Below, piece by piece: positions 16,992-25,646 of a DNA stretch of 64,000 nucleotides (its first letter is position 1; each line of letters opens with the position of its first letter). The translations under genes were made by a program, and so were the position numbers. This DNA comes from Arthrobacter sp. Marseille-P9274. GTDB taxonomy: Bacteria > Actinomycetota > Actinomycetes > Actinomycetales > Micrococcaceae. A model generated the notes under the pieces. The model made no database searches. It was not told the origin of the DNA and saw only the letters and a list, made by a program, of their open reading frames with translations. The stretch covers positions 372,001-436,000 of the forward strand of contig NZ_CAMPOV010000003.1 of NCBI RefSeq assembly GCF_946892675.1, in the 5' to 3' direction.

Positions 16992-17753
16992 ATGAACCCC
17001 ACACAGAGCCGCGTGTCAGGGAAGACCGCGATCGTTACCGGCGGCCGCGGCGACCTGGGCAGCGCCACCGCCGCGTTGCTCGCCCGGCATGGCGCTAGAG
17101 TCGCGAGCCTGGATGTTGCAGGCATTCCTTCCACGGCCACGGATGAAAATATCAGCGAGTTCGACGTCGATGTCACCAGCGAGGACAGCGTCTCCGAAGC
17201 CGTCCGCCGGGTCCGCGACGAACTGGGTTCACCGGACATCCTGGTGAACGCCGCCGGAATCATCGGTCCTGCCGGGGCCTCCCACACCGCGTCAGTCGCT
17301 GACTTCGACACCATCTTCAACGTCAACGTCAAAGGCGTCTGGCTGATGACCAAGCACGTGGTCCCCGGCATGATCGAGAAGGGCTCCGGCAGCATCGTAA
17401 ACTTCTCGTCCATCCACGGCATCACCGGCGGCAGGAACGTGCCGCTTTACCACGCGACGAAGGGCGCGGTCCGGCTGCTGAGCAAGTCCGACGCGGCCGC
17501 GTACGGCAGCTACGGCATCCGGGTCAACTCGATCCACCCCGGATCCATGGACACCCGGATGAGCCGCCGCTCGGCCGAGCAATCGGAGATCGGCGCCGAG
17601 GCCTACTACAAGCAGCTGGTTGGTTCCAACCCGCTGCCCCGGCAGGGCAAACCGGATGAGATCGCCTACGGCGTGCTCTACCTGGCCTCGGACGAGTCCC
17701 GTTTCACCACCGGCTCCGAACTTGTCATCGACGGCGGCTACACCGCCGTCTGA
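16992..17753 (+). CDS. SDR-family alcohol dehydrogenase (chcB-like)
   Basis: This is a 253-residue classical short-chain dehydrogenase, NAD(P)-dependent and cytoplasmic. The cofactor motif is VTGGRGDLGSA (15-25), NAAG is at 86-89, and the catalytic Ser lies near 139 with Tyr153 and Lys157 in YHATK. In a cyclohexanecarboxylate-type pathway it would oxidise a 4-hydroxy ring substituent to a ketone; this is inferred from its place beside two ring desaturases. It starts at ATG 16992 with GAGGAGC upstream and has an 82-base gap to the next gene. Confidence 0.88.
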   Translation: MNPTQSRVSGKTAIVTGGRGDLGSATAALLARHGARVASLDVAGIPSTATDENISEFDVDVTSEDSVSEAVRRVRDELGSPDILVNAAGIIGPAGASHTASVADFDTIFNVNVKGVWLMTKHVVPGMIEKGSGSIVNFSSIHGITGGRNVPLYHATKGAVRLLSKSDAAAYGSYGIRVNSIHPGSMDTRMSRRSAEQSEIGAEAYYKQLVGSNPLPRQGKPDEIAYGVLYLASDESRFTTGSELVIDGGYTAV

Positions 17754-17835
17754 TCCAGGCTGATCCCCGCCCGCACAGGCGGCACCGCTGCAGGCGCGCC
17801 CGCGGGCAGGTCGAACAATCCTTGAAGGGCAACAC

Positions 17836-19521
17836 ATGAAATTCGTCAATGGAACAGCGTCCGAGAGCTACGACGTCATCGTCGTCGGGTCCGGCGCCGG
17901 CGCGCTCACCACGGCGGCGACCGCCGCGCGCGCCGGCAAGTCCGTCATCGTCCTGGAAAAGAGCGGGCTGCTGGGCGGGACATCGGCGGTCTCCGGCGGC
18001 ATGCTCTGGGTGGCCGACAACCACCACGCCCGTGAGGCCGGCATCACCGATTCCAAGGAAGCAGCTTCCGAATACGTCCGGGCGGTGGCACGTGGACGCG
18101 GACGTCAGGAGCTCCTGGACGCCGCCCTGAATTTCGGGGACCAGATGCTCCGCTTCGTGGAGGAGGAGTGCGGGCTGCGCTTCATCTTCCTTACCAACTT
18201 CCCGGACTACCGCCAGGATCTGCCGGGCGCCATGCCGGGCGGACGCACCGTCGAACCGGAGCTGTTCAACAGCAGGGCAGCTCTTGGGGCCCTCACGGAG
18301 CATGTCCGCACCGACGGCCGGGCCCCGTTCACCATGCAGGAATACGAAACCTGGGGCGCCTTCACCAAGTTCCCCTGGGACGAACTGAACGAGCGCCAGG
18401 CTGAAGGGCTGGTGGCCAAGGGCCAGGCCCTCGTCTCGATGCTGCTGGCCAGCCTGGTCCGCGACGGCGCCACCCTCGTCACCGGTGCCCGCGGCCACCG
18501 CCTCCTGACCGACGACGGCCGGGTCACCGGCGTCGAACTGGAAACCGGCGAGATCATCCGGGCGAACGACGCCGTCGTCCTGGCCACCGGCGGCTTCGAA
18601 TGGGACAAGGCGCTGGCCGACTCGATGCTGGCGTCGCGGCTGTACACCATGTGCTCCCCGCCGTCGAACACCGGGGACGGGCTGCGGATGTCCCAGCGCA
18701 TCGGCGGCCAGACCCGCGGCACCCGCGAAGCCTGGTGGGCCCCGATGTCCATCACCGGCGACCTGCGTGACGGGGCCCCGGCGGGCACGCTGCTGCGCTT
18801 CGAACGCCAGGGACCGGGATCCATCATGGTGAACCGGCACGGCCGCCGCTTCGCCAACGAATCGCAGAACTACAACGACCTGGCCCGCTCCCTGCAGTCC
18901 TGGGACTCCGCGGGGAACCAGACCCTGAACACACCGGCCCACGTGATCTTCGACCACACCTACCTGGAGCGGTACGGCATCCTGGCACACCGCGCCGGAG
19001 ACCCCACGCCCGCCTACCTGATCGAGGCGCCCACGATCGCGGAACTGGCCGCCAAACTCAACGTCGCCCCTGCAGAGCTTGAGGCCACCGTGGCCCGGTT
19101 CAACGAGTTCGCGCTCAAGGGCGAGGACCCCGACTTCGGCCGCGGCGAAAGCGCCTACGACAAGTACTGGGGCGATGACCAAAACCCGTTCCCGAACCCC
19201 TCCCTGGGCCCGCTGCAGACCGGCCCGTTCTACGCCATGGAGGTAGTCAACGGCGCGTTCGGAACCAACGGAGGAGTGGCCACTGACGGGTTCGCCCGCG
19301 TGCTCGACGTGGACAACCAGCCGATCGAGGGCCTGTACGCTGCCGGCAACACCACCGAAAATGCCTATGCGGCGGGCTACCCGGGAGCCGGGGCCACCCT
19401 GGGACCCATCATGACCATGGGCTACCTCGCCGGACGCACCATCGCCGGGCAGAGCCCGGAGTACCGGTCCCCGGAAAACCGCGGATCGCAGGACGCGGCT
19501 TTGGTGGGGAGCGTGCGATGA
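17836..19521 (+). CDS. KstD-like FAD-dependent ring desaturase 1 (chcC1-like)
   Basis: This 561-residue flavoprotein belongs to the fumarate reductase/3-ketosteroid delta-1-dehydrogenase family (PF00890). The FAD-binding motif GSGAG is at 18-22, GGTSAVSGG follows the second strand, and the C-terminal AGYPGAGATLGPIM plus GYLAGRTIAG segment is typical of KstD enzymes, which remove hydrogens alpha,beta to a ring ketone. It likely desaturates a 4-oxocyclohexane-type acid. Its GTGCGATGA end overlaps the next gene's ATG by four bases, indicating an operon. Confidence 0.88.
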   Translation: MKFVNGTASESYDVIVVGSGAGALTTAATAARAGKSVIVLEKSGLLGGTSAVSGGMLWVADNHHAREAGITDSKEAASEYVRAVARGRGRQELLDAALNFGDQMLRFVEEECGLRFIFLTNFPDYRQDLPGAMPGGRTVEPELFNSRAALGALTEHVRTDGRAPFTMQEYETWGAFTKFPWDELNERQAEGLVAKGQALVSMLLASLVRDGATLVTGARGHRLLTDDGRVTGVELETGEIIRANDAVVLATGGFEWDKALADSMLASRLYTMCSPPSNTGDGLRMSQRIGGQTRGTREAWWAPMSITGDLRDGAPAGTLLRFERQGPGSIMVNRHGRRFANESQNYNDLARSLQSWDSAGNQTLNTPAHVIFDHTYLERYGILAHRAGDPTPAYLIEAPTIAELAAKLNVAPAELEATVARFNEFALKGEDPDFGRGESAYDKYWGDDQNPFPNPSLGPLQTGPFYAMEVVNGAFGTNGGVATDGFARVLDVDNQPIEGLYAAGNTTENAYAAGYPGAGATLGPIMTMGYLAGRTIAGQSPEYRSPENRGSQDAALVGSVR

Positions 19522-19847
19522 TCCGCCACACCGTACTCTTCAAGTTCAAACCGGACTTCCCGCGCGCCGACAAGCAGGCCTGGATCGCCGGGCTCAACAG
19601 GATGGCCGGAAACATCCCCGGCATGCTCAGCCTGACCCACGGCCCGGACGTGCTCAGCACCGAGCGCTCCTTCGACTACGCCATCGTGGCGGACTTCGAA
19701 AAGGTTGAGGACATCGCGGTGTACAACACGCACCCGCTGCACGAGCCGCTCAAGGCCTATTCCTTCCCCAACAGCCAGCAGATCCTCTCGGTGGACTTCC
19801 ATCTCGAGGCCCCCGAGCCGGCCCTCACCCAGACAACGCTGTCTTAA
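19518..19847 (+). CDS. Dabb-domain protein (chcX-like)
   Basis: This 109-residue protein has the stress-responsive alpha/beta barrel (Dabb, PF07876) pattern. It opens with IRHTVLFKFKP, followed by NIPGMLSLTHGPD, SFDYAIVADFEKVEDIAVY and the THPLHE segment. Dabb proteins form dimeric barrels; some are cyclases or hydrolases, and many have no known role. The ATG overlaps the end of the upstream desaturase, and the transporter begins 10 bases after its stop, so it is co-transcribed. A chaperone or tautomerase-like role in the ring pathway is conceivable. Confidence 0.88.
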   Translation: MIRHTVLFKFKPDFPRADKQAWIAGLNRMAGNIPGMLSLTHGPDVLSTERSFDYAIVADFEKVEDIAVYNTHPLHEPLKAYSFPNSQQILSVDFHLEAPEPALTQTTLS

Positions 19848-19857
19848 GGAGATACCC

Positions 19858-21216
19858 ATGGACACTGCGACCGAGGCAAGTACGGTCCCCCGCAAGACCC
19901 CTGGAAAGGCCGCCCTGGCCTCCTACCTGGGCAGCACCCTGGAATACTACGATTTCTTCATCTACGGGACCGCGGCCGCCCTCGTCTTCCCGCACCTGTT
20001 CTTCCCCTCCGATGACCCTGCCATCGGCCTGATCGGCGCCCTGGCCACCTTTGGCGTCGCATACGTGGCGCGTCCCATCGGCGGACTGGTCATGGGCCAC
20101 TTCGGTGACAAACTGGGCCGAAAGAAGATCCTGCTGCTCACGCTGGGCATCATGGGCCTGGCCTCGCTCGGCATCGGTTTCCTCCCCACCTACGAGCAGG
20201 TCGGCGTCTGGGCCCCGATCCTGCTGGTGGCCGGCCGCCTGGCCCAGGGGTTCTCCGCCGGAGCCGAGTCCGCAGGCGCCTCCACGCTCACCCTGGAGCA
20301 TTCACCGGAAGGAAAGCGCGCCTTCTTCACCAGCTTCGTCATGATGGGCTACGCCTCCGGAATGGTCCTGGCGACCCTTGTCTTCGTCCCCATCTCTGCC
20401 CTGCCGGAGGAAGCCATGATGACCTGGGGCTGGCGCGTCCCGTTCTGGCTCTCCATCGTCGTCCTCGCCGTCGCCTACTGGGTGCGAACACACTTGGACG
20501 AAACACCGGTCTTCGAAGAAGCGCAGGACAACGACCAGGTCACCCCGATGCCGGTCAAGGAAGTCCTCAAGTTCCAGGCACCGGACGTACTCCGCGTCGC
20601 AGGGATGTCCATCCAGGTCGTCATGCAGACCATCTTCACCGTCTTCGGCCTGGCCTACGCCACCTCCACCGCAGGATTCGACCGGGGCTCCATCCTGACC
20701 GTCAACGCCGTCGCGATCGGCCTGTCGATGCTCGTCATACCGTTCACCGCGAAGCTCGCGGACCGGATCGGACGCCGCCCCCTGCTGCTGACCGCCGCAA
20801 TCGGAACTGCCGCCACAATCTTCGTGTACTTCCTGGCACTGTCATCGGGCAACATCGTGCTGGTCTTCCTGGCCGCGTTCCTGAACATGACCTTGCTGTA
20901 CTCCTGCTACAACGGCGTCTGGTGCGCCTTCGTCGCCGAGCAGTTCGCCACGCCCGTGCGCTACACCGGCATGGCCATGGGCAACCAGCTCGGACTGGTC
21001 CTGGCAGGTTTCGCGCCGATGATCGCCAGCATGCTGATGACCCCGGGCTTCACCGGCTGGGTTCCCGTCGCCGTCTTCGCAACGGTCTGCATGCTGATCG
21101 CAGCGGCCTGCGTGTTCTACTCCCGCGAGACCTACAGGACACCGATAGCGGAACTCGGAGCACCCTATCTCAAAGGAACCGCCCTGCGCCGGGAAAACGC
21201 GTCAGCAAGAAGCTGA
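19858..21216 (+). CDS. MFS metabolite:H+ symporter (chcT-like transporter)
   Basis: This is a 452-residue transporter of the MHS branch of the major facilitator superfamily, with 12 hydrophobic segments. Family marks are GSTLEYYDFFIYGTAAAL in helix 1, RPIGGLVMGHFGDKLGRK in the 2-3 loop, SAGAESAG in helix 4 and LADRIGRRP in the 8-9 loop. Relatives import organic acids such as shikimate, citrate or cyclic carboxylates with protons. ATG 19858 has AAGGAGATACCC directly upstream; an earlier in-frame start would overlap the Dabb gene. It probably imports the pathway substrate. Confidence 0.92.
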   Translation: MDTATEASTVPRKTPGKAALASYLGSTLEYYDFFIYGTAAALVFPHLFFPSDDPAIGLIGALATFGVAYVARPIGGLVMGHFGDKLGRKKILLLTLGIMGLASLGIGFLPTYEQVGVWAPILLVAGRLAQGFSAGAESAGASTLTLEHSPEGKRAFFTSFVMMGYASGMVLATLVFVPISALPEEAMMTWGWRVPFWLSIVVLAVAYWVRTHLDETPVFEEAQDNDQVTPMPVKEVLKFQAPDVLRVAGMSIQVVMQTIFTVFGLAYATSTAGFDRGSILTVNAVAIGLSMLVIPFTAKLADRIGRRPLLLTAAIGTAATIFVYFLALSSGNIVLVFLAAFLNMTLLYSCYNGVWCAFVAEQFATPVRYTGMAMGNQLGLVLAGFAPMIASMLMTPGFTGWVPVAVFATVCMLIAAACVFYSRETYRTPIAELGAPYLKGTALRRENASARS

Positions 21217-21307
21217 CCACCGTCCAGCGTGACCGGCCGCACCACAAGAGATCACCCAGGACCACAGCAACTGCGGAGCGCTACCGCTTCGCCCTACAGG
21301 AGTACAC

Positions 21308-23056
21308 ATGAGCACCAAGCCGACGGAATGCGACGTCCTCGTCGTGGGATCGGGTGCGGCGGGCATGACCGCGGCACTGAAGGCAGCCAGCCAGGGTCTG
21401 AACGTCATCGTCGCTGAGAAGGACAAGCACCTTGGCGGGACAACGGCGATCTCCGCCGGCTGGGCCTGGGTGCCGGGCAACAAGCAGGGTGTGGCCGAAG
21501 GCGACACCCGTGCAGAGGTGGAGACCTACCTGCAGGCGATCGCACCGGAGACCTACAAGGCAACACGGGTGAAGACCTTCCTGGACAACGTGCCCGAGGC
21601 CATCTCCTTCCTCGAGGAGGACACCGCGGTGGAGTTCACCTACCCGCCGGCGGCACCGGACTACCAGATGGACCTGCCCGGGGCGAAGCTCTCGGGCAGG
21701 GCGATCATCCCCAAGGACACCGACGCGCGGATCCTCGGCGAGGACCGGCTGCGCATGCAGCCCTACATGTCCTCCTACACCGTCTACGGATACATGCCGC
21801 AGGTCGGGGAGGACATGTACCATGTCACGCACGCCAACCAGTCACTGAAGTCCTTTGCCTACCTCGCGGGCAAGGTCGCGCGCACCTGGATCGACACGCT
21901 GATCTACCGCCGCGGAGTGCTGCGCACCAACGGCAACGCCCTGATGACCCTGATGGTGGCCTCCGCCAAGAACTTCGGGGTCCGGCTGTGGACGCAGGCA
22001 CCCGTCCAGGCTTTGACCCGAAACGCCGAAGGCGCCGTCGACGGGGCCGTGCTCGGGGGCAAGCACCCGGTGACCGTGCATGCAAAGGTCGGGGTCATCC
22101 TCGCCTCCGGCGGGTTCACCGGGCACACCGAACTGCGGAAGAAGTACTTCCCGCACGACCCCGACGGCACTAACCACGTCACGCCGACCATCGGTCACGA
22201 CGGCTCCGCATGGGAGCTGACCAAGGACCTCGGCGGGCACATCGACGATTCCCCGCACAGCCCCGGCTCCTGGGCCCCGATCACGGTCTTCAAGTTCCTG
22301 CGCAGCGGCAGGCAGCGGCTTTTCCCGCACCTGCGGGCCATCGGCCTGCCGGGGCTGATCGCGGTGGACCGGCACGGGAAGCGCTTCGGCAACGAGGCCC
22401 TGTCCTACCACGACTTCGGCCGCCAGATGCTCGAGCACAACCGCGGGGAGAAGGACACCTACGCGTGGCTGATCGGCGACGCGAAGACGATGCACAAGTA
22501 CGGCATCGGCTACGCCAAGCCCTGGCCCGTCCCGCGGGCCTACAACTACTGGATCGACTACCTGATCAAGGGTCAGACGCTCGAGGACCTCGCCGGGAAG
22601 CTCGGCGTCCCCGCCGACAACCTCCGCGCCACCCTCGAGGAGTTCAACGCCGACGCCGCCCGGGGCGAGGACACGCGGTTCGGGCGGGGCTCGACCGAGT
22701 ACAACCACTTCCGCGGCGACAAGGACCACAAACCCAATCCGAACCTCGCACCGCTGGACAAGGCGCCGTATTACGCCGCCAAGATGCGCATGGGCGACCT
22801 GGGCTCCTTCGCCGGGCTCGACGTGGACGACGACTCCCGGGTCCTCGACACAGACGGGAACCCCATTCCGGGCGTGCTGGCGGTCGGGGCCGCGGCTGCC
22901 TCCGTCTTCGGCGGCGGCTACCCCGGCTACGGCTCCCACATCGGCCCCGCCATCGTCTTCGGCTACCGCGCCGGCCGCGACATCGCCGCCCTCGGCGGGC
23001 AACGTAACGTGCCGGAAGCGGCCGAGGCGGCATCTCAGAACCGCATTCCCGCCTGA
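21308..23056 (+). CDS. KstD-like FAD-dependent ring desaturase 2 (chcC2-like)
   Basis: This 582-residue flavoprotein is of the same family as the 17836 gene but only distantly similar. It has GSGAAG at 14-19, HLGGTTAISAGWAWVPG, and a C-terminal GGGYPGYGSHIGPAIVFGYR segment that closes the FAD site. Two desaturases in one cluster fit two successive dehydrogenations that aromatise a cyclohexanone ring. Start ATG 21308 has TACAGGAG upstream. An extended hairpin follows the stop (23080-23118). Confidence 0.88.
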   Translation: MSTKPTECDVLVVGSGAAGMTAALKAASQGLNVIVAEKDKHLGGTTAISAGWAWVPGNKQGVAEGDTRAEVETYLQAIAPETYKATRVKTFLDNVPEAISFLEEDTAVEFTYPPAAPDYQMDLPGAKLSGRAIIPKDTDARILGEDRLRMQPYMSSYTVYGYMPQVGEDMYHVTHANQSLKSFAYLAGKVARTWIDTLIYRRGVLRTNGNALMTLMVASAKNFGVRLWTQAPVQALTRNAEGAVDGAVLGGKHPVTVHAKVGVILASGGFTGHTELRKKYFPHDPDGTNHVTPTIGHDGSAWELTKDLGGHIDDSPHSPGSWAPITVFKFLRSGRQRLFPHLRAIGLPGLIAVDRHGKRFGNEALSYHDFGRQMLEHNRGEKDTYAWLIGDAKTMHKYGIGYAKPWPVPRAYNYWIDYLIKGQTLEDLAGKLGVPADNLRATLEEFNADAARGEDTRFGRGSTEYNHFRGDKDHKPNPNLAPLDKAPYYAAKMRMGDLGSFAGLDVDDDSRVLDTDGNPIPGVLAVGAAAASVFGGGYPGYGSHIGPAIVFGYRAGRDIAALGGQRNVPEAAEAASQNRIPA

Positions 23057-23079
23057 CAGGGATCCACCCTGCTGTACAG

Positions 23080-23118
23080 CAGCGGTCCGGGCTGGCCGAG
23101 GGCCACCCCGGACCGCTG
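23080..23118. terminator. Hairpin between desaturase 2 and SDR
   Basis: A perfect 12-bp stem, CAGCGGTCCGGG paired with CCCGGACCGCTG, encloses a further TGGCC-GAG-GGCCA stem-loop. There is no T-run, so it may attenuate or stabilise mRNA rather than fully terminate. Confidence 0.55.
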
Positions 23119-23162
23119 CATAGCCATGAAGACGACAAGAGTACGCAGAGCGGAGACACCCG

Positions 23163-23906
23163 ATGGAACTAGAAGGAAAAGTCGCTGTCGTCACGGGGGC
23201 AGCCTCGGGGATAGGACGGGCCATTGCCGAGGTGTTCGCCGCGGAGGGCGCCGCCGTGGTCATCGGTGATCTTGCCCCGGGAGCCGAGGACGTCGTTGCC
23301 GGCATCGAGCGGGCGGGTGGCCGCGCATTGTTCGTGCGCACCGATGTGACGGACGAAGAGTCGGTCGCAGCCCTGATGGCCACCGCGGTCGCCGGGTTCG
23401 GTGGCCTGGATGTGCTCGTCGCCAACGCCGGGATCGCCGAAAAGAAGACCCCGGTGCACGAGATGGCCATGGTCGACTGGCAGAGGGTTATTGACATCAA
23501 CCTCACCGGTGTGGCCCTGTCCAACAAGCATGCGATCGCGCACATGGTCGGCCAGGGGGGCGGCGCGATCGTGAACATGGGCTCGATCCTGGCCCACGTG
23601 GGTCAGGCCAACTCCACGGCCTACTCGGCATCGAAGGCCGGCGTCGTGAACTTCACCCGGTCCGCGGCCGTGACGTACGCGCGGCAGGGCATCCGGGTCA
23701 ACGCGATCTCGCCCGGTTATGTCCGCACACCACTGGTCGAGGGGCTGCCCGGAAACGTGCAGGCGGGCATGGTCGACAAGCAGCCGATCGGCCGCCTGGC
23801 CGAACCCGGGGAGATCGCGCAGGTGGCACTCTTCCTGGCCTCCGAGCGCTCCTCTTTCGTGACCGGCACGTGCCTGCACGCCGACGGCGGCTACACCGCC
23901 CTCTGA
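23163..23906 (+). CDS. SDR-family dehydrogenase (chcB-like)
   Basis: This is a 247-residue classical SDR. TGAASGIG is at about 12-19, NAG at about 89-91 and the YSASK catalytic pair near 155-159, with GSIL supplying the Ser. The C-terminal FVTGTCLHADGGYTAL ending is typical. It is a second dehydrogenase in the module, different in sequence from the one at 16992. Together they may handle two stereoisomers or two hydroxylated intermediates. It is separated from the upstream desaturase by a hairpin and from the convergent ferredoxin by a strong terminator. Confidence 0.9.
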   Translation: MELEGKVAVVTGAASGIGRAIAEVFAAEGAAVVIGDLAPGAEDVVAGIERAGGRALFVRTDVTDEESVAALMATAVAGFGGLDVLVANAGIAEKKTPVHEMAMVDWQRVIDINLTGVALSNKHAIAHMVGQGGGAIVNMGSILAHVGQANSTAYSASKAGVVNFTRSAAVTYARQGIRVNAISPGYVRTPLVEGLPGNVQAGMVDKQPIGRLAEPGEIAQVALFLASERSSFVTGTCLHADGGYTAL

Positions 23907-23950
23907 AAACCTTCCCCCGGGATCCGGGCCCAAGGCATTCCAAACGAGAC

Positions 23951-23999
23951 CACAGGACAGCGCCCCGTCGCCGCAAAGGCGACGGGGCGCTGTCCTGTG
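23951..23999. terminator. Strong bidirectional terminator between convergent operons
   Basis: A perfect 22-bp stem (left arm 23951-23972, right arm 23978-23999, loop GCAAA) lies between the stop of the SDR and the stop of the convergent ferredoxin gene. The symmetric position suits termination from both sides. Confidence 0.85.
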
Positions 24000-24010
24000 C
24001 GGTGCGGGGT

Positions 24011-24337
24011 TCAGTCCTCTTCGGGGGCGAGGGTGACCGTAATGCCATCGAGGCGTTCTTCGAACCCGACCTGGCAGGAAAGGCGCGAGCAGTCCTCCCG
24101 GAACCCTTCCGCGTCGACGAGCAGTTCGGCCTCGTCCTCGCTGCGTTCACCCAGGCTCGCCACGATGTCCCCGTCAAGGAAGACATGGCAGGTGGCGCAG
24201 GAGGCCGTGCCTCCGCAGGACGCCAGCACGGGCAGGTCGTTATCCCGCAGAGCCTCCATCAGGCTCTGCTCCGGCTCCCACTCGACGGTCTGCTGCCGGC
24301 CGTCACGGTCGATCACATTCAGGGTGTTGTTGCTCAT
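24011..24337 (-). CDS. 2Fe-2S ferredoxin of the P450 system
   Basis: This is a 108-residue adrenodoxin/putidaredoxin-type [2Fe-2S] ferredoxin. Cluster ligands are C41, C47 and C50 in CGGTASCATC, and the distal C88 in SRLSC. It shuttles electrons from the adjacent reductase to the P450. It is the last of three genes transcribed leftwards (P450, reductase, ferredoxin), 31 bases after the reductase stop, with an AGGAACT-like ribosome site before ATG 24337. Confidence 0.93.
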   Translation of the reverse strand: MSNNTLNVIDRDGRQQTVEWEPEQSLMEALRDNDLPVLASCGGTASCATCHVFLDGDIVASLGERSEDEAELLVDAEGFREDCSRLSCQVGFEERLDGITVTLAPEED

Positions 24338-24368
24338 CAGGAACTCTCTTCTTCAGGACTTGGGTGAA

Positions 24369-25646
24369 CTAGACCAGCGCCGCGCCGGCCTCGTGGATGG
24401 AGTGACGGGAATCCGCACCGAGCACGGCGTCCTCGAGCTTCACGTCCGGGTCCGCGACCAGGGCCGGGTCCAGCAGCAAGCCGCTGGGGATCAGTTTCTT
24501 AGCGGGGCGGAAGTCGGTCAGTCCACCGATGGTGTCAACAGCGGCCAGGCGGCCATCACGCAGGTAGACGACGGCGAACTTCCCCGTCTTGGGGTCACCG
24601 CGCACGATGGCCTCGTCCTCCGGGTGCATAACGCCGGCGGTCTGGAGCCGGACATCGTGCTGGACGGTCCAGAACCAGGGAACCTCCGCCGGCTTGCCCT
24701 GGTGGTCGAGGATGTCATTGACCACGGCCTCGGTCTGCGCGTTGGCGTTCTGGATGGATTCCAGCCGCTGGCTGGTGCCGCTGAACGGGCTGGTGTACCG
24801 GGTTACGTCCCCGGCGGCGTAGATGTGGGGGTCGGTCGTTCGGCACTGCTCGTTGACCAGGACCCCGTCCCGGCAGTCGAGGCCGGCGGCCTCGGCCAGC
24901 TCCTGGTTAGGCAGCACCCCGATGCCGGCCACGACGACGTCGGCCTCGAAGGTGCGTCCGTCCGAAGTGAGGACGCGTTCGACGCGGCCGTCGCCCTGGA
25001 TTTCGTTCACTGCCGCCCCGAACTCCAGACGCACGCCCTGGGAGCGGTGAAGGTGTTCGAAATAAGCAGACACCGGCTCTGAGGTCACCCGTTTCATGAC
25101 CCGGTCCTGGAACTCCAGCACCGTCACGGTGCAGCCGTTCTTGACCGCTGCGGCGGCCACCTCCATCCCGATGAAGCCGGCGCCGATGACCACCACTCTC
25201 ACCCCCGGGACCAGGGACTGCTTGATGGCCAGCCCGTCGCGGTAGGTCCGCAGGGCGTGCACGCCGTCGAGGTCCGCCCCCGGGACGGGCAGCTCGCGGG
25301 CCCGTGAGCCGGTGGCCAGCACCAGCCGGTAGTAGGGGCGCCGGCTGCCGTCCGTGAGGACGACGGCGCGGCCAGCGCGTTCGATCGACGCAGCGGCCTG
25401 CCCGGTCACGCGCTCAATGCCCTTGGCCTCGTAGTAGCCCTCTTTGCGCAGCGGCGCAGTTCGATCCCCGGCGCCGGGCGCCAGGAGGTCCTTCGACAGG
25501 GGCGGCCTCTCGTAAGGTGCGTCGTGCTGCGCGTCGACGAGAACGATTCCTCCGGCCCAGCCGCGGGTACGCAACCCAGCGGCGACGGCGACCCCGGCGT
25601 GCCCTGCTCCGATAATGACGATGGGATCCGTGATGTGCTCAGTCAT
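24369..25646 (-). CDS. FAD-dependent ferredoxin reductase
   Basis: This 425-residue NAD(P)H:ferredoxin reductase is of the putidaredoxin-reductase type. The FAD-binding motif is IIGAGHAG (11-18), the second Rossmann site is VVVIGAGFIGMEVAAA near 150, and the FAD-ribityl motif is IYAAGDVTR near 275. It passes electrons from NADH to the 2Fe-2S ferredoxin. ATG 25646 overlaps the end of the P450 gene by eight bases with GGAG upstream. The same frame is open further upstream but only in antiphase with P450 coding sequence. Confidence 0.93.
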   Translation of the reverse strand: MTEHITDPIVIIGAGHAGVAVAAGLRTRGWAGGIVLVDAQHDAPYERPPLSKDLLAPGAGDRTAPLRKEGYYEAKGIERVTGQAAASIERAGRAVVLTDGSRRPYYRLVLATGSRARELPVPGADLDGVHALRTYRDGLAIKQSLVPGVRVVVIGAGFIGMEVAAAAVKNGCTVTVLEFQDRVMKRVTSEPVSAYFEHLHRSQGVRLEFGAAVNEIQGDGRVERVLTSDGRTFEADVVVAGIGVLPNQELAEAAGLDCRDGVLVNEQCRTTDPHIYAAGDVTRYTSPFSGTSQRLESIQNANAQTEAVVNDILDHQGKPAEVPWFWTVQHDVRLQTAGVMHPEDEAIVRGDPKTGKFAVVYLRDGRLAAVDTIGGLTDFRPAKKLIPSGLLLDPALVADPDVKLEDAVLGADSRHSIHEAGAALV

